Positions 14,512 through 26,206 of a DNA stretch of 64,000 bases are shown in pieces. The stretch's first letter is position 1, and each line of letters opens with the position of its first letter. The notes beneath the pieces were generated by a model, which saw only the letters and a program-made list of their open reading frames with translations, did no database searches and was not told the origin of the DNA. The position numbers and the translations under genes were made by a program. This stretch comes from Desulfomicrobium macestii (GTDB lineage: Bacteria; Desulfobacterota; Desulfovibrionia; Desulfovibrionales; Desulfomicrobiaceae), in contig NZ_JADBGG010000004.1 in assembly GCF_014873765.1 (NCBI RefSeq), forward strand, positions 62,001 to 126,000, read 5' to 3'.

Positions 14512-16557
14512 ATGAAGTTAAAATTTGTTGGTCGCGTGGCAGTCGTCTTGGTGTCAGCGGCGGTCTTGGTCGGATTGAACCATGGTACTTTGATGGCAGA
14601 AGAAAGTCCGGACGAAGTGGGACGGCGTACATACCATCTCGAAGACATCACGGTCACCGCCCGCGGAGTGCCCGCCCCTGCCAGTCTGACTCCCGGCGGA
14701 ATCGGCGTGGTAAAGGAGGATGATTTGCGCGAGCAGGGCGGTTCCAGCGTCGTCGAGAGTCTTGCCCGCATACCCGGCGTATCACGTTCCAATGATTCAC
14801 CCTGGAGCGCGGACGTCATCATCCGGGGCATGACCCGCGATAGCGTGGTCGTGCTCGTCGATGGCATGCGCGTGAACATGACTACGGACATCAACGGTCG
14901 TTTCGGATTGGTTCCCGCCCAGCAGATCGAGCGCATCGAAGTGCTCAAAGGGCCGATTAGCGCCCTCTATGGCTCGGGCTCGGTGGGCGGTGTGGTCAAC
15001 ATCATCACCAAGGGCGGTTCCTTTACGGATACGCCACAGTGGCGCGGTGGAGCGGGTATTTCCGGGACCAGCAATCCTGCAGGCGGGAGCCTCTCCGTTT
15101 CCCTTGGGTACTCCACGCCATCTTCCTGGGTTCGTGGTTCGGTCACTTCCAGGGATCACGACGATTATCTGGACGGAGACGGGGATCGCGTGGAGAACAG
15201 CCAGTATGCGGATATTTCCGGGTCGTTGGCAGGGGCGCTCAAATGGAGTGACGAGCATCAGACCGCGCTGAGCTTTTCCGCGACACAGGCGCGGGATGTA
15301 GGCATTCCCGGCACCGGCACCGCCCCGCTTCCGGTAGGGGCTTATGTGACGCTGACGCGCAATGATTCAAAGCGGATGGAAGTGCGGCACTCATTCACAC
15401 CTTCCGGCAGCCTGTTGCTGGAGTCGTCGCTCCGCTTTGGTTACCAGTTCATTGAGCGCAAGCCACGCATTGACCATTTTCCTTCGGGTCCGGTGACCCG
15501 GATCGAGCCTTGGGCCGATCACGAGACCGTGTCCGCGGATTGGCGCAACCGCTTCGGGCTGGGTGACCACCTCCTGACCGTAGGACTTGAGGCATGGAAC
15601 TGGCACATGACGTCCGGAAGGGAAAAGAAACTCAAAAATGGATCATTCCTGAAGGACAAGCCCACACCAACCACGACGCAACACTCTCTTGGCGCGTACA
15701 TGGAAGACGACTGGAGTTTTGCACCGAAATGGGTCTTGAACGTTGGGGGGCGGGTTGATCAGGTATCCATCGACAACGATGAGACCGCGACCGTACAGTC
15801 CGGCTCCCGTGACGATGTGAGCTGGGCCGGGCATTTGGGCCTGACACATGCAATATTCGAGTCCTGGAGCCTGACCGGATTGGTCGCATCTTCGTATAGA
15901 ACTCCCAATATTTTGGAATTGTTCAAGAACATAAATCTTGGCGGCGGAGTCACCGAAATCGGCAATGCCGATCTTGAGCCGGAGCGTTCGATCTTTCTGG
16001 AAACCGGAGCCCATTATGCGGGCAGGACCCTGGGAGCGGATTTTTCGCTCTACGCCAACTTTGTGGATGATCTGATCGTCAGCGCCCCCGTCTCGCCAAC
16101 CCTTTGCCAGATGGACAATGTTTCCTCGGCTGAAATTTACGGAGCCGAGGCGGCGGCCCAATGGGAATTCATGGCGGGCTGGGAACTGTTCGGCAATGCT
16201 GCCTATGCCAGAGGGCGCGATGTGGGAGCCGGGGAGCCGTTACGTTTCATCCCACCATTCAATGCTTTGGCGGGGTTACGACAGACTTTGGAAAACGGTT
16301 TCTGGTGGTCGGGGGAAACGGTTATGGTCGCTGGCCAGCATGAGACACCTGAAGACGTGGAACACTCGAATTTTCATGCGCTGTTCAACGCCCGGTGCGG
16401 TTTCGGTTTCGAAGCGTCGGGTTTCAAGCATGACCTTGGGCTAACCATCAACAATTTGCTGGACCGTCAGTATGCCAGCTACCTGGCTACTTCCCGGGGA
16501 GTGGATTTGATGGAACCGGGTATCTCGGTTGTGGGGAGTTGGAACGTCAGCTTCTGA
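14512..16557 (+). CDS. TonB-dependent outer-membrane receptor (second)
   Basis: A protein of 681 residues from the ATG at 14512 (site GAGGAAGG); a GTG at 14500 overlapping the previous stop is possible. It has a signal peptide, then a TonB box EDITVTARG. The plug has VVESLARIPGVSRSN, ADVIIRGMTRDSVVVLVDGMRVN and IERIEVLKGPISALYGSGSVGGVVNIITKG, a canonical iron/cobalamin receptor plug. The barrel ends in SWNVSF. Being in a unit with the TM1266-type gene, downstream of hydAB, suggests it brings in a metal complex needed when the hydrogenase is made; iron is the obvious guess. Confidence 0.93.
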   Translation: MKLKFVGRVAVVLVSAAVLVGLNHGTLMAEESPDEVGRRTYHLEDITVTARGVPAPASLTPGGIGVVKEDDLREQGGSSVVESLARIPGVSRSNDSPWSADVIIRGMTRDSVVVLVDGMRVNMTTDINGRFGLVPAQQIERIEVLKGPISALYGSGSVGGVVNIITKGGSFTDTPQWRGGAGISGTSNPAGGSLSVSLGYSTPSSWVRGSVTSRDHDDYLDGDGDRVENSQYADISGSLAGALKWSDEHQTALSFSATQARDVGIPGTGTAPLPVGAYVTLTRNDSKRMEVRHSFTPSGSLLLESSLRFGYQFIERKPRIDHFPSGPVTRIEPWADHETVSADWRNRFGLGDHLLTVGLEAWNWHMTSGREKKLKNGSFLKDKPTPTTTQHSLGAYMEDDWSFAPKWVLNVGGRVDQVSIDNDETATVQSGSRDDVSWAGHLGLTHAIFESWSLTGLVASSYRTPNILELFKNINLGGGVTEIGNADLEPERSIFLETGAHYAGRTLGADFSLYANFVDDLIVSAPVSPTLCQMDNVSSAEIYGAEAAAQWEFMAGWELFGNAAYARGRDVGAGEPLRFIPPFNALAGLRQTLENGFWWSGETVMVAGQHETPEDVEHSNFHALFNARCGFGFEASGFKHDLGLTINNLLDRQYASYLATSRGVDLMEPGISVVGSWNVSF

Positions 16558-16575
16558 GCGACGGATGTACGACTG

Positions 16576-16618
16576 AAAAAAACGGAGCGCTCGTCTTGGA
16601 CAAGCGCTCCGTTTTTTT
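16576..16618. terminator. Strong bidirectional terminator
   Basis: Perfect 15-bp arms beginning AAAAAACGGAGCGCT and ending AGCGCTCCGTTTTTT, around an 11-base loop. It serves the second TonB receptor (plus) and possibly the nitroreductase gene (minus). Confidence 0.92.
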
Positions 16619-16685
16619 GGCCAATGCCGGACAAGAAGTGTTTCGTCTGTCAGGCTCGCATCATTCAAGTTGGCTGAATCGTCTG

Positions 16686-17198
16686 CTACCACGACTCGTT
16701 ATGGATCAGTTCCGGCCTGAAGCGATTCACGGCTTCGAAGCTTCCATCCGGCCAGCCCACCGGGACGAGTGAGAAGGGGATGATGTTTTCCGGGATGCCG
16801 AGGAGTTTGCGAAAGCCGTCCATGCGGTCCTTTTCCGGGTAGATTCCGACCCAGACCGTGCCAAGCCCGAGGTCACGGGCGGCCAGGAGGATGTTCTGCG
16901 TGGCGGCGCTCGCGTCCTGGTCCCAGAAGGTCGGCCATTTCTTGCCGTCCGGGTCGCCGCAGACCACAATGGCCGCGGGGGCCTGCAGGACCATCTTGCT
17001 GTAGGGATGGAAGCTTGGGATGGTGTCGAGTTTGGCCCTGTCCCTTATGACGATGAAATGCCAGGGCTGCTGGTTACCCGCCGAAGGCGCGCTCATGGCG
17101 GCCTTGAGGAGGATGCCGATCATCTCCTCCGTGACGGGCTTGTCGAGATATTTGCGGATGCTGCGGCGGGTGTGGATGGCGTTGAGGAGTTCCATCAT
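16686..17198 (-). CDS. Nitroreductase family flavoprotein
   Basis: A protein of 170 residues from the first of two adjacent ATGs, with the site AAGGAGAAAC. FMN-binding motifs of the family are seen: TRRSIRKYLDKPV, SAPSAGNQQPWHFIVI, ASAATQNILLAARDLGLGTVW and the C-terminal VPVGWPDG. Family members reduce nitro compounds, quinones or flavins with NAD(P)H. The physiological substrate is not evident. It stands alone, convergent with the TonB receptor. Confidence 0.88.
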   Translation of the reverse strand: MMELLNAIHTRRSIRKYLDKPVTEEMIGILLKAAMSAPSAGNQQPWHFIVIRDRAKLDTIPSFHPYSKMVLQAPAAIVVCGDPDGKKWPTFWDQDASAATQNILLAARDLGLGTVWVGIYPEKDRMDGFRKLLGIPENIIPFSLVPVGWPDGSFEAVNRFRPELIHNESW

Positions 17199-17354
17199 GT
17201 TTCTCCTTGCTCTCTGGTTGCAGGGTGTTCCCAATCAAGGCTGATGCTGTTCCTGTAAATCCCGATCTGCGTCGCGTCGAGTCCGACTTTCCGGGAAACC
17301 GGCGCGGCTAGCATCCACTCTCTCTCCCATTCACCATTCACCAATCACCATTCA

Positions 17355-17948
17355 CTACTTGAGTTCCTGCATGGCTTTCATGAGCGGCCCCAGGTCCGGG
17401 CGCGAATTGATGTCGTGCACGTCGATGTAGCGGATGATGCCCTGCTTATCGATCAGGAACAGGGAGCGCTCGGCCTCGCCCGTTGAGCGCAGGATGCCCA
17501 GGGCGTCAGCCAGCCTGCCGTGCGGGTAGAAATCCGAGGCCACGGGGAACCATACCCCGCCCATCTCCTGCACCCAGGCGTGCAGGGTGGGCACATTGTC
17601 CACGCTTATGCCCACGAGCTGGGTTTCGGCCTGATCGAACATGTCCTGCACGATGTTGTAGCCGGGCCACTGCCCGGAGCAGACCGGCGTCCAGGCCGCC
17701 GGGATGAAGGACAGTACGACGTTCTTCTTGCCCCGGAATTCGGCCAGGGTGACGATGCGCCCATCAATGGTCGGCAGGGAGAAGTCCGGGGCCGGATCCC
17801 CGACCTTGACCTTCAGGCTGCTGTCCAGCGGGGGCAGGCTGCCTGTCTCGAAGATTCGTTCCTGCGGTATCGGCGTCTCCTGGGCCGGAAGCCAGGCCGG
17901 GATAATGGTCAGCAGTGCGGCGAAAAGCAGCGCTCGCATCATGTTCAT
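17355..17948 (-). CDS. Exported peroxiredoxin (AhpC/TSA family)
   Basis: A protein of 197 residues with a signal peptide (cleavage near LPA-QET), so it probably acts in the periplasm. The thioredoxin-fold core has VGDPAPDFSLPTIDGR and the peroxidatic cysteine in AAWTPVCSGQW. The C-terminal strand (FLIDKQGIIRYIDVHD) is typical. Its ATG overlaps the stop of the upstream thioredoxin-like gene by 4 bp, so the two are translationally coupled and probably form a periplasmic reductant/peroxidase pair. Confidence 0.88.
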   Translation of the reverse strand: MNMMRALLFAALLTIIPAWLPAQETPIPQERIFETGSLPPLDSSLKVKVGDPAPDFSLPTIDGRIVTLAEFRGKKNVVLSFIPAAWTPVCSGQWPGYNIVQDMFDQAETQLVGISVDNVPTLHAWVQEMGGVWFPVASDFYPHGRLADALGILRSTGEAERSLFLIDKQGIIRYIDVHDINSRPDLGPLMKAMQELK

Positions 17949-18535
17949 TTTCCTCCGTCACAGGCTTTCAAGGCTTGCTCGAGAAATGTTTCCGCTGATT
18001 CCATGCGCCCGAGCAGTGTCTTGGCGACACGAATTTCCTTTTTCTCCGGGTTCATGGCCAGCACGTAGAAGAACGGGGTCCCGACTTCACCGATTTCCTT
18101 GTTCACCGTAAAATCCGGGTCGGAAAAGAGGGGAAAGGTGGTGGCGTATTTGTCGCGGAAGACCTGTACCTCGAAATCCGAGTTGCCGATGCCGACACCG
18201 ATGAGCTTGACGTCCTCGCTCAGGCCCCGACTGGCGATCAGCGCGTTCAATTCATTAAGGGCCGGGGCTTCGCGCTGGCAGTGCGGACAGTACATGCTAA
18301 AAGCAACAAGGATGACTGTTTTGGCTTTTATTTCGGAGAGATGCCTTGGCGCGGGGCCTTTAAGTCCCAGGTGCCCAAGATGCTCCGGGCTCAGTTCGCC
18401 GCGCAGGAGCAGATCCGGCATGGTGCTGCCCACGGGCAGTGGGTGTGAGGCCGCGCTGTCCGTGGCCTCCATGGCCAGGGCGCTGCCGGCAAACAGCGAA
18501 AGGAAAAGGAATGTGAATATGATTCTGGTTGGCAT
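17945..18535 (-). CDS. Exported thioredoxin-like (TlpA/ResA type) protein
   Basis: A protein of 196 residues with a signal peptide ending at SALA-MEA. The redox centre is CPHC in VAFSMYCPHCQREAP. The later EIGEVGTPFFYVL contains the cis-Pro segment of the fold. It probably reduces the peroxiredoxin encoded by the overlapping downstream gene in the periplasm. The electron donor, perhaps a DsbD/CcdA protein, is not in the window. Confidence 0.87.
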   Translation of the reverse strand: MPTRIIFTFLFLSLFAGSALAMEATDSAASHPLPVGSTMPDLLLRGELSPEHLGHLGLKGPAPRHLSEIKAKTVILVAFSMYCPHCQREAPALNELNALIASRGLSEDVKLIGVGIGNSDFEVQVFRDKYATTFPLFSDPDFTVNKEIGEVGTPFFYVLAMNPEKKEIRVAKTLLGRMESAETFLEQALKACDGGK

Positions 18536-18695
18536 GAAGACTCCTTGAGTCAGGTTCTTATGAAGGGAAATGGTAGTCCCGGAGGATGCGGATTGTCGGT
18601 TAACACATGAAAATTTGGATCAAGCATAGCAAGATGCGGCGGGGGCGGCAAATGACTTTCCAATACTCAGGGTTTTGCACCGGAAAATAAGTGAA

Positions 18696-18726
18696 GATCC
18701 CCGCCGTTTGGTGGTCGGCGGGGATC
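18696..18726. terminator. Hairpin downstream of tatA
   Basis: Arms GATCCCCGCCG / CGGCGGGGATC with a 9-base loop. Only a weak T-rich stretch follows on the minus strand. The 18536-18843 gap otherwise contains no gene that I can support. Confidence 0.55.
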
Positions 18727-18843
18727 ATGTCATTCGGGATGGTTCGCGGGCTTGTCCGGTCGGCAGGCCCGGATTTTCGTGCCGGAAGCCGGGTGATGGG
18801 CCTTGACGGGCGCACCGGCACGGGATGGATGCCGTCCTGGATA

Positions 18844-19041
18844 TTACGGGTTTTGCCCGGATGCGTCCCTGGATTTTGATTCGGCGGTGATGTCGATCAC
18901 TTCCGGTTCGCTGAGCCCTCTCTTGAAATTGAAGATGGCCCGGCCCATGTTGGTGCCGAGAAGCGGGAGATTTTTCGCCCCAAAGACAAAAAGGGCGATG
19001 ACCAGAATGATGAGCAGTTCCTGAACGCCAATTCCGAACAT
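18844..19041 (-). CDS. tatA: Twin-arginine translocase subunit TatA
   Basis: A protein of 65 residues from the ATG with upstream GGAGG; longer in-frame readings have no site. The short N-terminal helix ([23 protein letters not shown]) is followed by the amphipathic helix ([16 protein letters not shown]) and a charged tail, the standard TatA/E plan. It forms the Tat pore for folded proteins, for example the hydrogenase whose small subunit has a Tat signal. tatB and tatC are not adjacent. Confidence 0.9.
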   Translation of the reverse strand: MFGIGVQELLIILVIALFVFGAKNLPLLGTNMGRAIFNFKRGLSEPEVIDITAESKSRDASGQNP

Positions 19042-19232
19042 GAGAGCCTCCGCAAGAGGTGCTGGAAAAATGGTTTGACGCGTTTGAAGCCGGGAAGACA
19101 CATGGAAAAAGACGGTGCGGCAGGGAGATTCCGTGCCGACCGGGCAACGGCCAAGGTCATCTTGGGCGTTGGGTGCGGACATCCATATCAGGGGTCCCGG
19201 GCAAGTGAAAGTGGGAAGATGCGTGCATAAAA

Positions 19233-19520
19233 TCAGCGCAGTCTTTTGGCTGCAATCTTGTATACCGCGCTGCGTTCACGCTTTCCCACCGCGATCACGA
19301 CAATGACTACTTCATGGTCGCGGACTTCATAAAGCAGCCTGTAACCGGCGCTCCGAAGCTTGATCTTGTAGCAGTCCGGCATGCCCGAGAGTTGGGCGCT
19401 GTTCACTCTTGGGCGCTCACGCCGCTGGAGCAGTTTTTTTGCGAAATGCTCGCGGATGACGGGATCAAGCCTGTCCCATTCCTTTTTGGCCTCTTCCTTG
19501 AACCGCAGGCTATAGGTCAT
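19233..19520 (-). CDS. RelE/ParE family toxin
   Basis: A protein of 95 residues. The pattern [66 protein letters not shown] is that of RelE mRNA interferases, with basic residues and a C-terminal Tyr in the usual catalytic region. The start codon lies within the end of the antitoxin gene (11-bp overlap), typical of a translationally coupled toxin-antitoxin pair. Confidence 0.9.
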   Translation of the reverse strand: MTYSLRFKEEAKKEWDRLDPVIREHFAKKLLQRRERPRVNSAQLSGMPDCYKIKLRSAGYRLLYEVRDHEVVIVVIAVGKRERSAVYKIAAKRLR

Positions 19521-19758
19521 CCCAGGCCACCTCGATCTCCGGTTGATCCTTGCGCGCGGTGGCCAGGGCTGCAAGCTCCATGTCTTCGAGTTTGTCCATG
19601 AGAGTTTCGTATGCATGAGCCGGTACACAGTAGAAGACCGGTTCGTTGTGATTGAGGATGGCCACGGGGAAACCTTCGCCCGCGGCGACGGTGGCCATGG
19701 GATTTTTCTTGAGTTCCGACACGCTGGCCGCCACATCGGCAAGTATCATGTTGGGCAT
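19510..19758 (-). CDS. StbD/Phd-type antitoxin
   Basis: A protein of 82 residues with the site AAAAAGGAG. The N-terminus MILADVAASVSELKKNPM and the middle FPVAILNHNEPVFYCVPAHAYETLMDKLED fit StbD-like antitoxins, which bind DNA with the N-terminal half and cover the toxin with the acidic C-terminus ([12 protein letters not shown]). It should repress its own operon together with the toxin. Confidence 0.88.
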   Translation of the reverse strand: MPNMILADVAASVSELKKNPMATVAAGEGFPVAILNHNEPVFYCVPAHAYETLMDKLEDMELAALATARKDQPEIEVAWDDL

Positions 19759-19952
19759 GGCTTCTCCTTTTTTAGTGCTGTTAATAGTACTGCAATTAGG
19801 TTTTTATTTGGTCGTGGTCAAGGCGGCAAGCATGGAGACCAAAGCGCCGGAAGATCTGGTATCAAAAGTGCGCGGCGGCCCGGACTGTCGAGTCCTGACC
19901 GCCGCAGGATTGCAAGATCAGTGGTTTGTGAAACGGGAGCCTTTGTCCAGCC

Positions 19953-22766
<2,814 letters not shown>

Positions 22767-23122
22767 GAGCGTCTCCCGTGTTGTTGATAAACGATACTGA
22801 TAATAATATTTGAAAACAAAAATTCTGACAAGATCAATCTGTTTTTCATGCAACAGCGCTTCCCTTAAATTTAACCGTCCGTTTTGATTCGTTTTATCCC
22901 GGCATCGGATGCGATTCACAAGAAACCGCACGCGCCTGCATGCTTCAGGGCGCAAGTCCATGTCGACATGCCGGACCGGAGGGCATAACCACATGTGGTG
23001 GTCGGCGTGGCGGCGGAATCCGTCTTTTTGCTTGCATCGGGCGGTCCGGCCTTGCTAGCCGTCAGTCCGGCCCTGCTGCTCATGATATTTCAATGCATGT
23101 CATTATTTCAGGAGTTTTACCC
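22767..23122. other. 356-bp divergent control region
   Basis: It separates the lactate-dehydrogenase-type gene from the phosphomannomutase gene. An AT-rich patch at 22795-22870 is the likely promoter zone for the minus-strand gene. CAGGAGTTTTACCC just before 23123 is the ribosome binding site of the plus-strand gene. I see no RNA gene or further coding sequence. Confidence 0.5.
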
Positions 23123-24475
23123 ATGAATCTTTCCTGCTTCAAAGCCTACGACATTCGCGGACGCGTCCCGGATGAACTCGATGAGGCCCTGGCGTATCGC
23201 ATCGGCCGGGCCTATGCCGCGTTCCTGAATCCCGACCGGGTGGTTGTCGGACACGATATCCGCCTGTCGAGCCCGGCCATGGCCGAGGCCGTGACCAAAG
23301 GCTTGCGCGATTCGGGCGTGGATGTTTTCACCCTGGGCGAGAGCGGCACCGAGGAAGTGTATTTCGCGGTTTTCGATCAGGGGCTGGACGGCGGCATCAT
23401 GGTCACGGCCAGTCACAATCCCAGGGACTACAACGGCATGAAGTTCGTGCGCGAAGAGTCCCGCCCCATCAGCGGGGACACGGGTCTTTTCGCCATCCGC
23501 GACCTGGCGGCGGCCGGGGAATTCAAGGTCGCGCAGCGAAGCGGTCAGCTGCATGAACTCAAAATGCGCCCGCGCTACATCGATCATCTTTTGTCCTATG
23601 TGGATCGCGACGTGCTGCGTCCCCTGTCCATCGTGGTCAATGCCGGGAACGGCGGAGCCGGGAGCATAGTGGACCTGCTGGAGCGCAGGCTGCCCTTCAA
23701 GTTCCACAAGCTTCTGCACAAGCCCGACGGCAATTTTCCGGCCGGCGTGCCCAATCCCCTGCTGCCGGAAAACAGGGAACTCACCGCCCGGGCCGTGATC
23801 GAGCACAAGGCGGACCTGGGGCTGGCCTGGGATGGGGATTTCGACCGCTGCTTTTTCTTCGACGGCAGCGGGCGCTTCATCGAAGGCTACTATCTGGTTG
23901 GTCTTCTGGGCGAAGCGTTCGCGCGCAAGGTTCCCGGGGCGGGCATCATCCACGATCCGCGCCTGACCTGGAACACCATCGCCGCCGTCAAGGCGGCCGG
24001 GGGCAGGCCCATCATGTCCAAGACCGGACACGCCTTCATCAAGGAGCGCATGCGCCTGGAGGACGCTGTCTATGGCGGCGAGATGAGCGCGCATCACTAC
24101 TTCCGCGATTTCGCCTACTGCGATTCGGGCATGATCCCCTGGCTTTTGGTGGCCGAGCAGATTTCGCGCACGGGCAAGTCCCTGGCCGAACTGGTGGATC
24201 AGGCCATGACCGCATATCCGGCCAGCGGCGAGATCAACCGCCGGGTAAAGGACGCGACCGCAGCCATCGCCGCCGTGGAGGAGCGGTTTGCCGCCCAGGG
24301 GGGGCGCCGTGACGATACCGACGGATTGAGTCTTGAGTTTGATCAGTGGCGCTTCAACCTGCGCTCTTCCAACACAGAGCCGGTGCTGCGCCTCAACGTC
24401 GAGTCGCGCGGGGACAGGGCGCTCATGGACGAGAAGACCGAGGAAATTCTTGGTATTGTGGATTCCATGGGCTGA
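23123..24475 (+). CDS. manB: Phosphomannomutase/phosphoglucomutase
   Basis: A protein of 450 residues starting at the ATG with AGGAG upstream; further in-frame sequence upstream has no site and no homology. Four domains of the alpha-D-phosphohexomutase family are visible: start [14 protein letters not shown], active-site serine loop [17 protein letters not shown], metal-binding DGDFDRCF, sugar-binding [10 protein letters not shown], and C-terminal phosphate loop [14 protein letters not shown]. It interconverts mannose-6-P and mannose-1-P for GDP-mannose, hence for surface polysaccharides such as those made by the locus after 54000. Confidence 0.92.
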   Translation: MNLSCFKAYDIRGRVPDELDEALAYRIGRAYAAFLNPDRVVVGHDIRLSSPAMAEAVTKGLRDSGVDVFTLGESGTEEVYFAVFDQGLDGGIMVTASHNPRDYNGMKFVREESRPISGDTGLFAIRDLAAAGEFKVAQRSGQLHELKMRPRYIDHLLSYVDRDVLRPLSIVVNAGNGGAGSIVDLLERRLPFKFHKLLHKPDGNFPAGVPNPLLPENRELTARAVIEHKADLGLAWDGDFDRCFFFDGSGRFIEGYYLVGLLGEAFARKVPGAGIIHDPRLTWNTIAAVKAAGGRPIMSKTGHAFIKERMRLEDAVYGGEMSAHHYFRDFAYCDSGMIPWLLVAEQISRTGKSLAELVDQAMTAYPASGEINRRVKDATAAIAAVEERFAAQGGRRDDTDGLSLEFDQWRFNLRSSNTEPVLRLNVESRGDRALMDEKTEEILGIVDSMG

Positions 24476-24538
24476 ATGGACCGGATGGGTCGGCTGGATC
24501 GGATGGGCAGGAAGGATCTGGGGATGCCCGGAGCTCGG

Positions 24539-24574
24539 GAGGGCGAAGTTTTAAAGCTTCGCCCTCTCTTTTTT
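24539..24574. terminator. Bidirectional intrinsic terminator
   Basis: Arms GAGGGCGAAG / CTTCGCCCTC with an 8-base loop, then TCTTTTTT. It ends the phosphomannomutase gene and may also serve the DUF4197 gene from the other side. Confidence 0.88.
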
Positions 24575-24580
24575 GGGGAG

Positions 24581-25336
24581 TTACTGCGCGAAGACCTTCT
24601 TGAGCAGGTCCGTGGTTCTGGCGGCAGGATTGGTGCGGATGGCGGCCTCTTCCTTGGCCACGTAGTGGAAGATGCCGTCCATGCCCTTCTCCACGACGTA
24701 ATCCGAGAGGTTGGCTTTGGCGTCGGGCATGAAGGGCAGGGCCTTGTACTGCCCCATCATGTTGTCATAGGCCTGCACCGCGCCCGCATCGGCCAGGGTG
24801 GCGTCGACGATGGGTTTCATTTCCTTGGACAGGCCAGGGCCCATGGACTTGCGGAAGTACTGGGTGGCCGAGTCCTCGGGGCCGCTCAGGATTTTCTGGG
24901 CGTCCTCTATGGTCATGGCCGAAATGGCATCCACGAAGAGGGCCTTGGCCTTGGGCGTGGCCTGTTCGGCGGCGCGGTTGAGTTTTAGCTCCAGGTCATC
25001 GACGAGGCTCGAATAGCCTGCGGCCTTGAGGGCTTTTTGCACCGTGGCCAGTTGCCCCGGCAGGGGGATGTGGATGGCCTTGTCCGTGTTGAAGCCGTCC
25101 GTTTGGCCAAGCTTTGCGACCACGTTCTCGGTACCCACGCGCAGGGCTTCCTTGAGGCCGTCGCCCATTTCACCCTGGGACAGGGAGCCGGTCTTGGCTC
25201 CGCCTCCCGAGGAAAGCAGCCCGAGCCCCTGTTGCAGGAGACTGTTCTGGGCCCATCCTGAAACGCCGACAAGCAGCAGCATCGTGACCAGGGCGCAGAC
25301 GATTTTCAGATTCGGCAGTTGGACACGTATGGACAT
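24581..25336 (-). CDS. Exported DUF4197 protein
   Basis: A protein of 251 residues with a signal peptide (cleavage near GWA-QNS) and upstream GGAGGT. The body is all-helical with the DUF4197 features SLSQGEMGDGLKEALRVGTENVV, then IPLPGQLATVQKALKAAGY, LNRAAEQATPKAKALFVDAI and a final DLLKKVFAQ. The function of the family is not known; it is exported and widespread in proteobacteria. It stands alone between terminators. Confidence 0.9.
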   Translation of the reverse strand: MSIRVQLPNLKIVCALVTMLLLVGVSGWAQNSLLQQGLGLLSSGGGAKTGSLSQGEMGDGLKEALRVGTENVVAKLGQTDGFNTDKAIHIPLPGQLATVQKALKAAGYSSLVDDLELKLNRAAEQATPKAKALFVDAISAMTIEDAQKILSGPEDSATQYFRKSMGPGLSKEMKPIVDATLADAGAVQAYDNMMGQYKALPFMPDAKANLSDYVVEKGMDGIFHYVAKEEAAIRTNPAARTTDLLKKVFAQ

Positions 25337-25420
25337 GGGACCTCCAGTGTTGATGAATGGATGAACTAACCTAGGTGCGATCGGGGCTTGCGGGCAAGGG
25401 AAAAATGCAGCTGGAGATGA

Positions 25421-26014
25421 TCAGAAGTCGTATCGCAATCCCATGGTCAGGATATTGTTTCCGCCTTTGTCGGCGAACATTCCGTAGCCGGACGAGCGGT
25501 GATGCAGACGCAAGAGGGTGGACCATCTGGATTCCGGCAAGGCAAAGGCGGCCTCGAGGTGCCAGAAAAGAAGGAACTGTTCGCTGTCGCCGCTTTTTTG
25601 TCTTTCGTAATCGGGCAGCTTCGTGGCGTAAGACGGACCGAGTCCGTATGCCAGGCTTGTTTCCAGAAATTTGTTCCAGGGGAAATATTCCCAGCGGGCG
25701 GTCAGGATGGGTGCATTGAATTCAAAATGATCCTGGATGCCGAAATGCCGGGCCACGTTGGCCTCTAGCTCAAGGGACCAGAGACGGTTGGACGGACGGT
25801 AGAATGTCCAGCCAAGGGCCCCTGCCAGGATGTGCGAATCGACCACGTCGGCTTGTCCGGAAATGGACTGGCGCCAGTTGTCGTCGGTCATGACGCCGCC
25901 GTAAAGGCTGGCTGAGAATTCGTATTCAGATGAAGCAGATGCGTTGCCGCAATGCATGCCCAGAATCCCGGCGATCAGCAAAAAAAGAATTTTTGTGGAA
26001 TGTATATGGTTCAT
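25421..26014 (-). CDS. Outer-membrane PagL-like lipid A deacylase (acyloxyacyl hydrolase family)
   Basis: A protein of 197 residues from the ATG at 26012-26014 (site GGAGAAGG), with a signal peptide ending around ASA-SSE. Eight amphipathic strands follow, with the C-terminus LTMGLRYDF ending in Phe as in outer-membrane barrels. The RLHHRSSGYGMF segment resembles the His-x-Ser catalytic region of PagL 3-O-deacylases, but the following Asn of the classical motif is not evident. It may trim lipid A or be a structural relative. It is monocistronic. Confidence 0.7.
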   Translation of the reverse strand: MNHIHSTKILFLLIAGILGMHCGNASASSEYEFSASLYGGVMTDDNWRQSISGQADVVDSHILAGALGWTFYRPSNRLWSLELEANVARHFGIQDHFEFNAPILTARWEYFPWNKFLETSLAYGLGPSYATKLPDYERQKSGDSEQFLLFWHLEAAFALPESRWSTLLRLHHRSSGYGMFADKGGNNILTMGLRYDF

Positions 26015-26206
26015 GGTTACCTTCTCCACGGTCAAGTCCGCGCGGCCTTGTCAAAGGAGGAGCCTTGTTCATGCCTGGCGGTTTTGTTCTCAAACGGAAA
26101 ATGATTTTTGAACGGAAGGTAAACGCAAAAAAGGCAACGGGCAAGTTTCGCGGAGAATGGCGGGCAAGGAAAAATGGATGGCGCGCCTTGCTGCGGGCGC
26201 AATGCT

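Noticed and set aside
17325..17356. Short tandem ATTCACC-like repeat before the peroxiredoxin gene end
   Set aside because: Three to four imperfect copies only; no sign of a CRISPR or phase-variation function.
24477..24507. Two near-identical 13-base words (TGGACCGGATGGG and TGGATCGGATGGG)
   Set aside because: Just two copies directly after a stop codon; too little for a repeat family or functional claim.
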